From Candidatus Poribacteria bacterium (GTDB lineage Bacteria > Poribacteria > WGA-4E > GCA-2687025), in the NCBI GenBank assembly GCA_002687025.1, contig NYZG01000328.1:1-6525 (forward strand): 6,525 nucleotides of DNA, read 5' to 3'. Shown piece by piece: positions 6,109 to 6,525 of the stretch (positions are counted from its first letter, which is position 1; the number at the start of each line of letters is the position of its first letter). Under the pieces are notes generated by a model that did not search any database, was not told the DNA's origin, and was given only the letters and a program-made list of their open reading frames with translations. Both the position numbers and the translations under genes were made by a program.

Positions 6109-6237
6109 CGGTCGACCTCGCAATTCGCGAGGACGCAGGTCCACGCGTCGGGATCACGATCTGACGGGTGCGTGGCCGGCCATGGGCGACTTAGGCTGGG
6201 TAGCGGGACCTCGGGCGCGCACATATGGAGCCGTGAG

Positions 6238-6450
6238 CTAGGTCGCGCTCCAGAACGTGTGCCCGCAGGCGTTGCAGGAGCTCTCGCACTCGTGCGTGGC
6301 CACATTGACGGCTACCGCGACCGGCCCATCGATCCCCTCCCATCGGCGGGTTTGGCCCGTGCGGTACGCGGCGCGCTTGCCGCAGTCGGCGCACACCCGC
6401 ATGTGGCGGGCGGCTCCCACGCAGATGACGGTGAGTAGAACAGTCCACAC
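6238..6450 (-). CDS. Small zinc-ribbon protein with two CxxC pairs
   Basis: The frame encodes 70 residues from GTG 6450, with GAGG eight bases upstream. It contains CADCGKRA (C20, C23) and, after a spacer of about 35 residues, CNACGHTFW (C59, C62). The two CxxCG knuckles are typical of a treble-clef or zinc-ribbon fold binding one Zn2+, and the C-terminal GHTFW resembles the closing strand of many small zinc ribbons. Residues 2-14 are hydrophobic but short for a membrane helix. If translation starts at Met17 (base 6402) the product is just the 54-residue ribbon. The same frame stays open to the right edge (6525), so a longer gene cannot be excluded. Partners such as nucleic acid or protein are unknown. 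It is transcribed towards the lipoprotein gene, with a 199-base gap that contains the lipoprotein promoter. Confidence 0.6.
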   Translation of the reverse strand: MWTVLLTVICVGAARHMRVCADCGKRAAYRTGQTRRWEGIDGPVAVAVNVATHECESSCNACGHTFWSAT

Positions 6451-6525
6451 GGAGGTAGCCTCAGAAGGTGTGTAAGTAGGAAACGGCGGCGTAGACTTCC
6501 CGGACCTAAGAACCGCCGGGCAGAA

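Noticed and set aside
6039..6305. N-terminal extension of the lipoprotein to upstream in-frame starts
   Set aside because: The added 89 residues look noncoding, include the promoter at 6100-6108, and would bury the signal peptide inside the protein.
1..6525. CRISPR array, IS element or phage genes
   Set aside because: No regularly spaced direct repeats, transposase or integrase motifs, or phage structural proteins are visible on either strand.

Overview
The window is GC-rich bacterial DNA. One gene on the plus strand enters from the left edge, and everything else that can be supported lies on the minus strand. The mix suggests an uncultured environmental bacterium of a phylum such as Planctomycetota, Armatimonadota or a relative. 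It includes a selenocysteine tRNA, a DUF6785/DUF6784 (OPT-like) membrane protein, and a lipoprotein joining a PKD domain to a LecA-like lectin domain. That placement is inference from where such families are usually met, and no marker gene here fixes the taxon.

Left part (1-1117). The 3' part of a HAD-superfamily phosphatase gene enters at the left edge. Its sequence resembles the HAD half of the plant thiamin-monophosphate phosphatase TH2. It runs convergently into selC, the UGA-decoding tRNA-Sec on the minus strand, and the last 39 bases of the open frame, stop included, lie inside the antisense of the tRNA. The 312 bases between selC and the next gene hold no convincing gene. They contain a possible selC promoter, a fragment resembling a dispersed intergenic repeat, and GC-rich inverted repeats.

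Middle (1118-4500). A multi-spanning DUF6785/DUF6784 membrane protein of unknown substrate lies downstream of an aminoglycoside-phosphotransferase-fold kinase, with about 270 bases between them. Immediately upstream of the kinase, and in its reading frame, is a short coding-like stretch of about 50 codons that ends in TGA 12 bases before the kinase ATG. It is either a small unrecognised gene or chance. The presence of selC makes the in-frame TGA worth one check, but no SECIS hairpin is evident.

Right part (4500-6525). A PKD plus LecA-like lipoprotein is followed 19 bases later by a GNAT acetyltransferase, almost certainly in one transcript from an extended -10 promoter near 6100. A small four-cysteine zinc-ribbon protein lies upstream at the right edge. 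The minus-strand order zinc ribbon, lipoprotein, acetyltransferase, small ORF, kinase, membrane protein reads as one direction of transcription with several units. The products do not form a recognisable pathway. No complete new system is visible. The most informative items are selC and its overlap with the HAD gene, the in-frame short ORF before the kinase, and the collagen-like insert in the lipoprotein.
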